This document shows positions 53,816-62,501 of a stretch of 64,000 bases of DNA, one piece after another (the stretch's first letter is position 1; every line of letters begins with the position of its first letter). The notes under the pieces were generated by a model. That model was not told the origin of the DNA, made no database searches, and saw only the letters and a list, made by a program, of their open reading frames with translations. The position numbers and the translations under genes were made by a program. The stretch is from Streptomyces massasporeus. Its GTDB lineage: Bacteria > Actinomycetota > Actinomycetes > Streptomycetales > Streptomycetaceae. The stretch lies in contig NZ_BMSE01000033.1 of assembly GCF_014648995.1 (NCBI RefSeq), positions 1-64,000 of the forward strand, written 5' to 3'.

Positions 53816-53902
53816 TGAACGCACCAGTCCCGCCGCGAATGGATCCAGCGACCACGAAGAAGGCCGCGACCTAAAGACGTCCGGGAGCTTACCGCGCAGC
53901 GC

Positions 53903-54238
53903 CTAGATCTCGATGCCCAACGCCGTGTCCGGCCTGCACTTCGTACACGCTGGCACCTGCTGGCGCAGTGCCTCGATCGCCTGCGCCCTGGTCGCCGGCT
54001 TTGCCCGTTTGCCCGGGTCCCAGCACTCCCCCGTGTGTACGGCGACGATGTTGGTGCGGTCCAGGCCGCGCTCGATCAGCCACTCGGGGGCCGGCGGGCG
54101 CCGGGCTTCGCCGACGCGCCGCTCGGCCTCGCGGCGTTCTTCGTCAGCGATCCATCTGCGGGTGCGGGACAGGTCGCGCTCCTGCACGCGCTCCAGGAAG
54201 CGGAGCAGCGCGAGTCGCGACGACTCTGTATCGTCCAT
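53903..54238 (-). CDS. DUF6233-type protein
   Basis: The 111-residue protein has LERVQERDLSRTRRWIADEERREAERR, PPAPEWLIERGLDR, VHTGECWDPGKRAKP and ACTKCRPDTALGI, the pattern of DUF6233 proteins common in Streptomyces. Cys residues suggest a zinc site. Function is unknown. The ATG at 54238 begins MDDTESS. Confidence 0.75.
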   Translation of the reverse strand: MDDTESSRLALLRFLERVQERDLSRTRRWIADEERREAERRVGEARRPPAPEWLIERGLDRTNIVAVHTGECWDPGKRAKPATRAQAIEALRQQVPACTKCRPDTALGIEI

Positions 54239-54294
54239 GCGTTCGATTCTATGATCGGGACGCCGCACAGCCCACCCCGCCCCCTGGAGCACGC

Positions 54295-54627
54295 ATGCAT
54301 CACGAGGAGGCCGCCCGAAACCTGGGCGTCGACCCGGCCTCCCTCGCCTCTGCCCCGGCCGCGCCCCGTTTCGCCACGACCTGGGAGCGAATGCAGCAGG
54401 AGCCGCCCTGCTCCGCCTGCGGCCGGCCATCCCGCACCAGCGGCGTGCTCCAGACCCGGACCACGGGCACCGCTGGCTGGACCGGTGCCGGCAGTGCTTC
54501 CTGGAGACGCCCCCGGCGCTGCCTGTCCCGCCGGGGCGGTTCCTCCACGAGCTGCGCGAGGTGGTGGCCGACGCGGGGCTGTCGCTGCGCACCTACACCG
54601 ACGAGAACGGATCGGAAGGTGGGTGAC
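54295..54627 (+). pseudogene. frameshifted small CxxC protein
   Basis: The first frame reads MHHEEAARNLGVDPAS and QEPPCSACGRPSR; from about 54455 a different frame continues with HGHRWLDRCRQCFLETPP, PPGRFLHELREVVADAGLSLRTYTDENG and stops near 54627. Together they would make one zinc-finger-like protein with two CxxC pairs. A frameshift is the simplest reading. The identity is unknown. Confidence 0.4.
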
Positions 54628-54735
54628 GTGGACGACGATCGGTTCATCCTCATCCTGAAGGCGGGCGGGAAGCCACTCGATGGCCCTCGCCCCCGCCCCC
54701 TTGGCCTGTCCTACACACACAACGACGAGGCCTGA
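54628..54735 (+). CDS. very short possible gene
   Basis: A GTG start gives 35 residues (VDDDRFILILKAGGKPLDG onward). It follows the frameshifted gene directly. There is no recognised family and the support is weak. Confidence 0.25.
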   Translation: MDDDRFILILKAGGKPLDGPRPRPLGLSYTHNDEA

Positions 54736-54787
54736 CGAGGTGACCGCCGGCCGTGTAAACCCCGGCGAGTAGCCGCCCTCTCCACCA

Positions 54788-55198
54788 CTACTCCGTGCCG
54801 ACGCGTGCGTCGATCACGATGTCGGGTACTGCTGGTCCGTCGGCCGCCGAGAGGTCGACGCCATCGATCGCTGCGGCAGCCGCGTCGTAGGCCCGCTGGT
54901 ACAGCGCACGCTCGCCCGGCGTGCCGGCGGCCATAGGCAGGGTGCCCCACAGGGTTCGCTCCATGAACTGCGCAAGCTGAGGTCCCGTAAGGGAGACGCG
55001 AATCATCTCCTTGTCGGAAGTGCCCTCCTTGGCCTCCCCGGGGAACTGCATCGTGCTGAACTGGCTTCGGGCCTGGATCCGTAGGAACCGCCACGTAAGG
55101 GCTGTACACAGCAGGTCGACCTGGGCCACACCAGCGGCCTTCTCTAGGCGGGTGCGGTGCTTCTTCGACCACTTCAGCGGGATGTTACGTAAGCCCAT
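54788..55198 (-). CDS. hypothetical protein
   Basis: The 136-residue protein begins MGLRNIPLKWSKKHRTRLEKAAGVAQVD. A central segment reads MIRVSLTGPQLAQFMERTLWGTL and the end is acidic. No family is recognised. The reading frame is open well upstream, but the proline-rich upstream extension does not look coded, so ATG 55198 is chosen. Confidence 0.5.
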   Translation of the reverse strand: MGLRNIPLKWSKKHRTRLEKAAGVAQVDLLCTALTWRFLRIQARSQFSTMQFPGEAKEGTSDKEMIRVSLTGPQLAQFMERTLWGTLPMAAGTPGERALYQRAYDAAAAAIDGVDLSAADGPAVPDIVIDARVGTE

Positions 55199-55631
55199 GT
55201 CGGTTCCTCCCCTGACTGCCCAACGGTGGGACTCGCAGGTACTACCCAGCCCTCGCCCTCCCCGCACCTGTCCAGGAACCGGTGCCGGGCATGACGACGA
55301 CTCCCGCCGAGTGGCGGACGCCGACAGTTCGCTGGAAGCCTTCCCCGCCACCCCGGAGCTGGCGGAGATCGTGCGCTTCAGCACGCGTTCGACGGGGGGA
55401 GGCAGCAGAGGCTGCCGGATGGACCGGTGGCGTGTGGGGAGAGGGGGCAGGTATGCCGGAGAAGAGCGTGTGGGACCACTGTTCCGTTGGTCCCCACGGC
55501 CGGTAGAGGCATCGATCGATAGCCGCTGTCGACCCGCCCTTCGGATCACTGTCACAACTCGGGCACACCGCTTCCACATCCCCAACCCATCAGCGCATGA
55601 TGCCCTCCCGTACACAAACCAGGGGGACCCC
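55199..55631. other. 433-bp region without a convincing gene
   Basis: Open frames exist on both strands but they lack typical codon bias or motifs. The space is between divergent small genes and probably holds their promoters. Confidence 0.5.
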
Positions 55632-56138
55632 ATGCTCTTCAACCGAGACCCGGAGAAAGCCGCCCAGAAGGCCGAACAGAAGGCGCAGCGGAAGCAGCAG
55701 CGCCAAGAGGCCGCCGCCGAACGGGCAGCACAGCGGGACGCCGTGAAGGCGTGGCGGGACGCGCACCCGGCGGAGAAGACGCTCAACATGGCGGCGATGC
55801 TGAAAATGTGGCCGTCGTCCACCATGGGCGTCACCGCGCTCGGCCCGGTCAAGGGCGGATCGGCGGAGTTCGTGAACGCCGGCGCGCACAAGGCGTGGAC
55901 GGCGACCCGTCTCGTTGCCGGTGTCGCCACGATGGGTGCGTCCGCGGCCGCCACCGGGAGGAAGAACAAGGGCGCCGCGGTCATCAACGTCGTCTTCGGC
56001 AACGGGGCGGCACAGACGTACACGGTGAAGCCGGAGCCCGCCTATCTGAAGGCGGCGAACCAGTACGTGACGGCGTTCAACGCGCTCGCCGCGCAGCTGG
56101 CGGAGGAGGACGACACCGCGGGAGAAACGTCCGGCTGA
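55632..56138 (+). CDS. hypothetical protein with N-terminal coiled coil
   Basis: The 168-residue protein starts MLFNRDPEKAAQKAEQ and its first 45 residues are highly charged, Gln/Ala/Lys/Arg rich, and likely a coiled coil. The rest contains TRLVAGVATMGASAAATGRKNKGAAVINVVFGNGAAQTYTV and YLKAANQYVTAFNALAAQL. No known domain was recognised. The ATG is preceded by AGGGGGACCC. Confidence 0.6.
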   Translation: MLFNRDPEKAAQKAEQKAQRKQQRQEAAAERAAQRDAVKAWRDAHPAEKTLNMAAMLKMWPSSTMGVTALGPVKGGSAEFVNAGAHKAWTATRLVAGVATMGASAAATGRKNKGAAVINVVFGNGAAQTYTVKPEPAYLKAANQYVTAFNALAAQLAEEDDTAGETSG

Positions 56139-56220
56139 CACCGCGCGAGGCCGGCCGTGGGGACCAGCGGAGCCAGCCAGTAACGCTTAGCCGGTCTCCG
56201 CAGGTGGCGGCGCCTCGACC

Positions 56221-56350
56221 GCGTCTCTCAGAACGGTTTCGCAGAACTCGCCGGTTCTGAGAGGGGTTCTGCGAGAACCGACCTGGGCAGACGTGCTTGG
56301 CAATGACCAGGAAGAACCGTTCTCACAACCGGTCGTATCTGCGAGACCCA
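56221..56350. repeat. cluster of GGTTCT/AGAACC inverted repeats
   Basis: Within about 110 bp the words AGAACGGTTTC, GCAGAACTC, CGGTTCTGAGA, GGGTTCTGCGAGAACC and AGAACCGTTCTCA occur. The fourth is a perfect GGTTCT..AGAACC hairpin, and several others form imperfect pairs. It lies after the gene at 55632-56138 and could be a terminator group, a protein-binding array or a relic of a replication or partition site. Confidence 0.55.
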
Positions 56351-56404
56351 CAAGCGGAACTGTCGCTACCGTGAACCACTGTTCCGTTGATCCCCACAGC
56401 CGAG

Positions 56405-56620
56405 CTACCGGGCGGGTCGTCGTTCGTTCGGCGGCCGGCTCCGAGGGTGCGGCGGCCGCGGGGGGGCCATGGCCGGGTTGGTTCCGAGTACTCCTCGCTC
56501 GCGCAGCTGGGCGAGGTCGGGGAGGCGGACGCCGGGCAGAGCGTCGAGTAGGTCGGCCTGGGATGCGCGGATGCTGTGCGCGTCGTTCGGGCCGGAGCCG
56601 AGAGTGCGGCGGGTCGTCAC
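56405..56620 (-). CDS. possible small basic protein
   Basis: This is a 71-residue frame from a GTG (TTRRTLGSGPNDAHSIRASQADLLDALPGVRLPDLAQLRERGVLG, then a Pro/Arg-rich tail). The first 45 residues look coded. No family is recognised. The surrounding 56139-57092 region otherwise holds only the repeat cluster. Confidence 0.35.
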   Translation of the reverse strand: MTTRRTLGSGPNDAHSIRASQADLLDALPGVRLPDLAQLRERGVLGTNPAMAPPRPPHPRSRPPNERRPAR

Positions 56621-57092
56621 AAGGTCATCGTATGGGCGGTGCTACCGCTCGTGGCTCAGCTCAGGCCCGTCGCTCCTCTGCAGCTCGGTGGCCTGCCATC
56701 TGCCCCACTGCCTCCAGCCCAGTCTCACCGGACGACCGACGCAGTGAGCACCGGTCCAGCGCCTCAACCACAGCCGGTGTGGTGGCGGTGAGAAGGCCGG
56801 CATGGAACGACGGCCCGGTCGCGACGACCACCAGCCCGATTCGCCACTACCTGCACCGCGGAGACCGGGTGACCTCCTGCGCTGTCGCAGTTGCCCGAAC
56901 CGAGAGCGGCCCGGCCTACCGCACATGCGGCGAGGCGGGGAGCCTGTGGCGGATCGTTCGGGGTGGGCAGGTGCCCCAGACCTGCCTAAGGCGGGTCCGG
57001 TAGATCGCAGCCGCAGTCGGCACTGAAGGCTGCCGGGTGACCATGCCATTCCCGGCCGGTCCGGCAGTGCGCAGCGTGGAAGGCATTCGGGC

Positions 57093-58064
57093 ATGAGGTG
57101 GTCCTTGCCCGAGCCGATGCTCACCGTGGCCGTCGACAGCCCTGCCCTGCCCGCCGGATACGCGGCGGAACCGAAGTGGGATGGCTACCGTGCGCAGCTC
57201 GCCGTGCATGCCGGCGGGCGGGTGCTGCTGCGCTCCCGTCAGGGCACGGACATGACCGGCTCGTTCCCGGAGATCCGGGCCGCCGCCCTCGCGCAGCTGC
57301 CCTCGGACACCGGCCTCGACGGCGAGCTGGTGGTGTGGGAGTCCGAGCGGCTCGCGTTTGAGCGGCTGCAACAGCGCCTGGCCCGCCGCGGCAAGGGGGC
57401 GCGCGAGGCCGCGGGCCAGTGGCCAGCCCACTACGTCGTCTTCGACCTGGTCCACGTCGGCGGCACCGACCTGTCCGGCTGGACCTACCGGCGGCGGCGC
57501 GCAGCGCTTGAAACGCTGTTCGCTGAGCACGGCGTGGCCGCGCCGCTGACGCTGTGTCCGTCGACCACCGATCCGGCCGTGGCGGCGCGGTGGCTGACGT
57601 GGACGTCGGCAGGGCTGGAGGGCCTGGTCTTCAAACGGCTCGATGAGCCCTACCTGCCCCTACGGTCGTGGCGGAAGTACAAGGTGCGGGTCACCACGGA
57701 GGCCATCGTGGGCGCGGTCACCGGCTCGCTGGCCGCGCCCCGGACGGTCCTGCTGGGCCGCTACGACCGAGCCGGGCGCCTGCGGTACACGGGCCGCAGC
57801 ACCACGCTGTCCGAGGCCGTCGGCCGCGCCCTCGCGCAGCTGCTCACCCCGCCCCCGGACGCACACCCCTGGGAGGGGTGGATGTTCAGCGCGGGGTGGG
57901 GAACGCAGCGCGCCCTGGACGTGCACTTGGTCCAACCCGACGTCGTGATGGAAGTGGCCGTCGATGTCGCCCGAGACGCGGCCGGGCGGTGGCAACACCC
58001 CACTCGCGCGCATCGCGTCCGCGCGGACATCGACGTAACTCAGGTGCCGGCCTTCGGCGAGTGA
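57093..58064 (+). CDS. ATP-dependent DNA ligase (LigC/LigD-type)
   Basis: The 323-residue protein has EPKWDGYRAQLAVHAGG with the catalytic Lys in KWDGYR (about residue 29), LDGELVVWE (motif III), VVFDLVH, LEGLVFKRLDEPYLPLRSWRKYKV (motifs IV and V) and an OB-fold tail. It seals DNA breaks with ATP. At 323 residues it is a stand-alone ligase without polymerase or nuclease domains, like LigC of actinobacteria. With Ku about 4 kb away, it likely works in non-homologous end joining. Confidence 0.92.
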   Translation: MRWSLPEPMLTVAVDSPALPAGYAAEPKWDGYRAQLAVHAGGRVLLRSRQGTDMTGSFPEIRAAALAQLPSDTGLDGELVVWESERLAFERLQQRLARRGKGAREAAGQWPAHYVVFDLVHVGGTDLSGWTYRRRRAALETLFAEHGVAAPLTLCPSTTDPAVAARWLTWTSAGLEGLVFKRLDEPYLPLRSWRKYKVRVTTEAIVGAVTGSLAAPRTVLLGRYDRAGRLRYTGRSTTLSEAVGRALAQLLTPPPDAHPWEGWMFSAGWGTQRALDVHLVQPDVVMEVAVDVARDAAGRWQHPTRAHRVRADIDVTQVPAFGE

Positions 58065-58083
58065 CCGCGCGCGGAGAAGGTCG

Positions 58084-58944
58084 CTAATCCTCTGCCGCAG
58101 TGTCTGAGTTCCTATCTGGGCAGATCGGGCACCGCCTCTGCCCCTGAGCAATGTCGGAAAGCCGAATGCGTTGCACCCCATCACAGGCTAGGCAGCGGAC
58201 GGTCCATGGCACGGTGAAGCCGCGGTAGGCCTCAGCCGGGTGAAGGCCAGCCGCCCGCAGCAGCTGCGCTGCTCGCTCGGGTGTGAGGCGTTGGGCTGCG
58301 TCTTCGGCGAACTGCGCCTCCAGTTGAGCCATGGACTGCTGGGCCGCAGCTGCATCCGCACGGTGGTTCCGCCGTGCTCGTGCTGCGGCTTGTTCCCAGA
58401 GGTAGCGCTGTGGCAGTGGCACTTCGCAACCGATCAGGAACGCATGGAGGCTGCCCCTTGAGGTCGGCACTGATCTTCGGCGAAGGATGCGGTGGAGAGT
58501 GGACGTGGACAGTGGAGTGCATTCGGCTGGGCGCTGACGGGCACGCTTGTGCATGAGCCGGATGGTGGGACCACCGCGCGTCGCGTGCAGGGCCACCAAG
58601 GCGGCGCTCAGATCCGCCAAGCTGTGCACCAGATGCGGAGGGAAGCCCGTAGGAAGGGGCTCGCCGCGAGCGGCTCGCTGCTTCTCTCGGTAGGCCGCCT
58701 CCCACAGACGATCGACGTGATCGATGTCGATACCACAGGCGTGAGCGTAGGACCGCGCTACTTCGCGCCGAGGCAGGCGTTGCCCGGACGCCGCGCGCTG
58801 GAACGTCGTGGAACTGTAGTCTCCGCTCCCGCTCGCGAGCTCCCTATAGGTCACGCCCTTGCTGTCCCGACCGTCCCTGAGGCATTTGGCCAATGCGGCC
58901 AGCTCCCCTCTACCGTCGAGGAGGGGCTTCTCTGGTCGTGCCAC
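58084..58944 (-). CDS. helix-turn-helix protein with C-terminal zinc ribbon
   Basis: The 286-residue protein (GTG start) has an XRE-like N-terminus (LAALAKCLRDGRDSKGVTYRELASGSGDYSSTTFQRAASGQRLPR), a second similar segment near 120-175 (STSTLHRILRRRSVPTSRGSLHAFLIGCEVPL), and a C-terminal CLACDGVQR with CPIC zinc pair. This layout is common in Streptomyces regulators of unknown target. Confidence 0.7.
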   Translation of the reverse strand: MARPEKPLLDGRGELAALAKCLRDGRDSKGVTYRELASGSGDYSSTTFQRAASGQRLPRREVARSYAHACGIDIDHVDRLWEAAYREKQRAARGEPLPTGFPPHLVHSLADLSAALVALHATRGGPTIRLMHKRARQRPAECTPLSTSTLHRILRRRSVPTSRGSLHAFLIGCEVPLPQRYLWEQAAARARRNHRADAAAAQQSMAQLEAQFAEDAAQRLTPERAAQLLRAAGLHPAEAYRGFTVPWTVRCLACDGVQRIRLSDIAQGQRRCPICPDRNSDTAAED

Positions 58945-58958
58945 GGTGCTGGCCCGGT

Positions 58959-59168
58959 TCAGCGCTGACTGGACGGGGCCAGCAGAGCGCGTACCGCACG
59001 GCTGAGACCGCGCAGCGGGCTGGCGCCGGCCACCATGATGAGGGCCACCGCGATCAGCCCTGCCCAGGACAGGAGCTTCAGAATCTCGGCAACCGGCATT
59101 CCTGTGAGCGCGAGAATCCCAGCGAGTACGAGGACGGTCACGATGACGGCGGCTTCACCGCCGCCCAT
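58959..59168 (-). CDS. small two-helix membrane protein
   Basis: The 69-residue protein starts MGGGEAAVIVTVLVLAGILALTG and has a second hydrophobic segment ILKLLSWAGLIAVALIMVAGASPL, then a basic tail. It lies 14 bp after the HTH gene start side, on the same strand, and could be its operon partner. Function is unknown. Confidence 0.55.
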   Translation of the reverse strand: MGGGEAAVIVTVLVLAGILALTGMPVAEILKLLSWAGLIAVALIMVAGASPLRGLSRAVRALLAPSSQR

Positions 59169-59914
59169 CTGCCTGGAGATGTGAGTAGAACCGGTACGGT
59201 CGACGCACGCAAGGTGGCGCTCAGACACGGGAGTGCTCCGTTGGTCTCGGGACGTCCAGCGGCGCATGCCACAGGGCGTCGGATACTGCTCCTGGCTCAA
59301 GTACGCGTTATCCTCAGCGCAGTTGGCCCTGCCCTGAGTGCACAGCATCGTGCCACCCCGGCCGCTCTCCTCGCGTCGATCATGGGAATTGATGCGCGCC
59401 TGTACCGGTGTCTGATAACAGCCACGACAGTTCCATCCCGCGCATTTTTGGGATGGAACGAATTGCATCAACGGCTGATCAGGTACTTGTCCCGCGCAGG
59501 CGCACGGCGCCAAGAACGCGCCCCCTCGCAGGAGGCAACTGCATCTCAGTTTGTCTCACAAATTCTTGTTCCAAGGCGGTCCACCTGCCACGATGCACAC
59601 GCGCCGCGTTGGCGTGCTCCCCGTGACTGCTCCTGGCTCAACAGGCCGAACAGGGAGAACTGGCACGATCACGTTGGCCCGTGAGACTGCCCCAGAGAGT
59701 CGGCACCGCTTCGGCGGGCCGACTCTTCGTGGTTTTGCCCGGACATGACCTGGTAGGCGACCCGACGATTCCCGCTTTTGACTTTGCCGCACAGCTGCCG
59801 GCTCAGTCCTCGATCAGCTCCCGGAAGAGCGGGCAGTCAACGGCGCCGTGCTATGCGAGCACGGGGCCGGTACCGGCGGGACCGGCGCAGCCCCAGCTGT
59901 CAGCCTCGTGCTGG
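59169..59914. other. 746-bp region without a convincing gene
   Basis: Only short frames without motifs are seen on either strand. Base composition is less GC-rich around 59400-59600. I found no tRNA, repeat or IS end here. Confidence 0.5.
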
Positions 59915-61294
59915 TCACGGCGCTTGAGACGGACCGGCGGGTGAGCGGTCAAGTAGCTTGGCGAAGAAGTCGGCGAGCAGGGGCTGGGCGCGGTCACGGT
60001 CGCGGAGTTCGTCGTGACCAAACCGGAAGACCTCGTATCCGCTGAACTTCAGGTCGCGGTCGCCGGCCATGGTCGCGGCGTACTTCGTGCTGTCGGGCTC
60101 GGTTCCTTCGTTGCGGGTGTAGTGCTGCATGCCGTCGACCTCCAGGACCACGCGCCGGTTTCCCGGGAGCAGCATGAGGAAGTCCATCCGCAGATTCTGC
60201 ATGGCGTGGGCGCCGCGTTCGCGAAGGGTTTTGGGGTCCCAGTGGAGCCAGATCTCCGGCAGGAGGGCGGGGACGTCGTTCAAGTGGTCCCGGTGGGCGT
60301 GGTGGTAGTGCCAGAACAGGTTCTTCTGTCCTGGGGATCTTGGGGGCAGTGAAGCCTCCATGCGGCTGTACAGGGACCGCGGCGCCTGCTCCTGATCAGT
60401 GATACCCCGGGTTTCCTGCCACCAGGACAGGAGGTGCCGCCAGAGCAGTCCCTGCTTGCCGATGGGGCGGTCGTAGACCAGCACCTCGTCGGCGTGTTCG
60501 GCGACTTCGATGTCGTTGTCGAGGGCACTGGTGAACCGGATGTCGGGCTTGCCCAAGGTGGCGAAGATGAGGTTGCGCGGTCGGCGTGCGGTGCCGCGGC
60601 CGTGCTCGACGAGTTGGAAGTGGGGGTAGCCGTCTGTCTCTCCCTGCTGGCTCAGCTGGGCGCCCGTGGGGTTCAGGTGCGTGTTGGCCAGTTCGACGAA
60701 GCGGCGCTGCGCCGGCTCGTCGGGTAGGACAGCGGAGGAGGCAAGACCTTCGAGGAAGTGGCCGAAGCGGGGGTGCGGTGCTTCGAAGGCGCCGAGCTCC
60801 TCGAAGAGTTGCTCGGTCGTCCAGTCGTCCGGGAACCGGATCACGTGGCGCTCGATCTGGTTGCGCAGGCTGTTGGTAGTGGTGGTCCATCCGCTGAGTG
60901 GGTCGTTGTCCAGGTGCCACAGTCGGCCCAGCAAGGCCATGAAGCGGTCCGGGTAGGCGAGGTGGTCGGACAGATCGAAGTCTCTGGCCAGCTCGCGCCT
61001 GGTCCGGCTCGGGATCTGCACGTAGTGGCGACCGAGCCACAGAACATCCTGCAGCGCCATTCGTTCGGTCTGGGCCAGCTCCTCCTGCTCAAGAACCGCC
61101 TCGGCAACATCCGGCAGGCGGTCGTCGGGGCAGGCTTTCAGGCTGGCTACCAGGCGCTCGTGCTTGGTGTTGCCCTCGCTGGGCGAGGGAAGGCCCAGGC
61201 GCTCGCACAATGCCTGGAGCTCCTTGTGCCCGTAGCGCGTGTACAGCGTGAGGAGCACGTTGTCGATCAGGCTCCGCAACCGCGCCACGTCCAT
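59915..61294 (-). CDS. putative restriction-like nuclease, AbiJ-like defence protein
   Basis: The 459-residue protein (ATG 61294, GGGGG upstream) has an N-terminal helical region, then LARDFDLSDHLAYPDRFMALLGRLWHLDNDPL, which resembles AbiJ-type N-terminal domains, and a C-terminal nuclease-like region: MDFLMLLPGNRRVVLEVDGMQHYTR and SGYEVFRFGHDEL, a PD-(D/E)xK/Vsr-like arrangement. A nucleic-acid cleaving role in phage defence is likely but inferred. It is divergent from a HEPN-like gene with a 117-bp gap. Confidence 0.6.
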   Translation of the reverse strand: MDVARLRSLIDNVLLTLYTRYGHKELQALCERLGLPSPSEGNTKHERLVASLKACPDDRLPDVAEAVLEQEELAQTERMALQDVLWLGRHYVQIPSRTRRELARDFDLSDHLAYPDRFMALLGRLWHLDNDPLSGWTTTTNSLRNQIERHVIRFPDDWTTEQLFEELGAFEAPHPRFGHFLEGLASSAVLPDEPAQRRFVELANTHLNPTGAQLSQQGETDGYPHFQLVEHGRGTARRPRNLIFATLGKPDIRFTSALDNDIEVAEHADEVLVYDRPIGKQGLLWRHLLSWWQETRGITDQEQAPRSLYSRMEASLPPRSPGQKNLFWHYHHAHRDHLNDVPALLPEIWLHWDPKTLRERGAHAMQNLRMDFLMLLPGNRRVVLEVDGMQHYTRNEGTEPDSTKYAATMAGDRDLKFSGYEVFRFGHDELRDRDRAQPLLADFFAKLLDRSPAGPSQAP

Positions 61295-61411
61295 CTGTTC
61301 CCCCACCCCACAATGATGAGCGACGCCCGGACGCGATTCCACCCTGTCCGTTCCTTGCCCAGCAGCGAAATTCACAGTGCACTCGCGCACCGCGCCTCTA
61401 CCTTGATTCGC

Positions 61412-62242
61412 ATGTCACATGAAGCGATCCACGAGCACCTGCTGATATCGGCCCGAAAGTGGGCGCGCACGGCTGTCGACGCGTACCTGGAAGAGCCAAC
61501 CGACCAGGACTTCGCCGTGCATCACATGGCAGTCGCTGTGGAACACGCGTCCAAGGCATACCTGGCGTCCATCGCCCCGGTGCTGCTCGCATCGGAGAAG
61601 CAGCCGAGCGTGGACGACCTCTTGGTCCTGAGCGGGAACGAAGACAAGACGAAGAAGGGCCGCGCCGGGCTCAAGACCATCGGCGGCGAGGGCGCCATCC
61701 TCAGAGCAGCCCAGCTCCTCGGCCCCGAGCACAAGGCGCCTGCCAAGCTCAAAGAACTGAGGGAGTCCCGCAACGGCATCACCCACATGGGGTGGGGTCA
61801 GCCCGTGACCGAGTGTCGCGAGCTTCTGGCCGCTGGCATCGAGCACATCAACGCGCTGCTGAAAGCCTTGTCGACACAGCCCGATGGCTTCTGGGGCACG
61901 CACCTCGAAGCCTGCACCGCGCTGGTGGCCCAGGCCACGAGCGAGATGGAAATCCGGTACCAGGCGAAACTCCGGCAGGCCCGCGAGCGGTTCGCCGAGA
62001 CCACCCGGCGCCTGTCCGAAGCCGAGATCGCCGAACTCGTCAGCAGTCTCTCCGCGCTGCCGACAGCAGCTTCGTGGCCTCTGGCCGTGCCCACGGAATG
62101 CCCCGCATGCAGGCATACCGGTTTCGCGAGCGGCCGGGACAAGTCGGGGGATTACGGGGACGTCTGGTTCCTGCCCCGACACTTCGGCTGCCGCTTGTGC
62201 GGGCTCACACTCACTCAGCGACAGCGAAGAGCCCGACCCTGA
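61412..62242 (+). CDS. HEPN-like protein with C-terminal zinc finger
   Basis: The 276-residue protein has an N-terminal helical part (DFAVHHMAVAVEHASKAYLASIAPVLL) and ELRESRNGITHMGW, in which R-N-x3-H (RNGITH, about residue 124) fits the Rx4-6H catalytic motif of HEPN ribonucleases. The C-terminus has CPACRHTG and CRLCGLTL zinc pairs. HEPN proteins often act in toxin-antitoxin or anti-phage systems. Being divergent from a nuclease-like gene, the two may form one defence locus. Confidence 0.6.
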   Translation: MSHEAIHEHLLISARKWARTAVDAYLEEPTDQDFAVHHMAVAVEHASKAYLASIAPVLLASEKQPSVDDLLVLSGNEDKTKKGRAGLKTIGGEGAILRAAQLLGPEHKAPAKLKELRESRNGITHMGWGQPVTECRELLAAGIEHINALLKALSTQPDGFWGTHLEACTALVAQATSEMEIRYQAKLRQARERFAETTRRLSEAEIAELVSSLSALPTAASWPLAVPTECPACRHTGFASGRDKSGDYGDVWFLPRHFGCRLCGLTLTQRQRRARP

Positions 62243-62435
62243 CTGGGAACCCGACTTCGAAACGTACTGAGGAATCAGACGAATGCCCCTCCGCTGACCC
62301 TGCCCCCGTGTCGCGGGACTGCGGACGCTGCACACCGGTCAACGAGACACGCGCCGCGATCGAACAGTCGTGTCATTCAGGTCGTATCATGCGGGCAGGG
62401 CGCTCGCTGGTGGTCGCCCAGAACAGGAAACGACG

Positions 62436-62501
62436 ATGACGACTCCCGCACCGCCGGTCACGGAGCCCGATCCCTCTGCCCTGATCTGCTCCGGCGACCT
62501 A
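62436..62501 (+). pseudogene. possible gene start interrupted by IS630
   Basis: ATG 62436 has AGGAAACG upstream and encodes MTTPAPPVTEPDPSALICSGD before the IS630 target TA at 62500-62501. It looks like a gene cut by the insertion, but the continuation on the right side overlaps the LysR gene antisense, so it is uncertain. Confidence 0.3.

Noticed and set aside
56159..56400. Plasmid origin iterons
   Set aside because: The repeats are too irregular in spacing and no replication protein gene lies nearby.
60758..61411. Long N-terminal extension of the HEPN-like gene
   Set aside because: It overlaps the opposite nuclease gene and reads as its shadow; ATG 61412 is the natural start.
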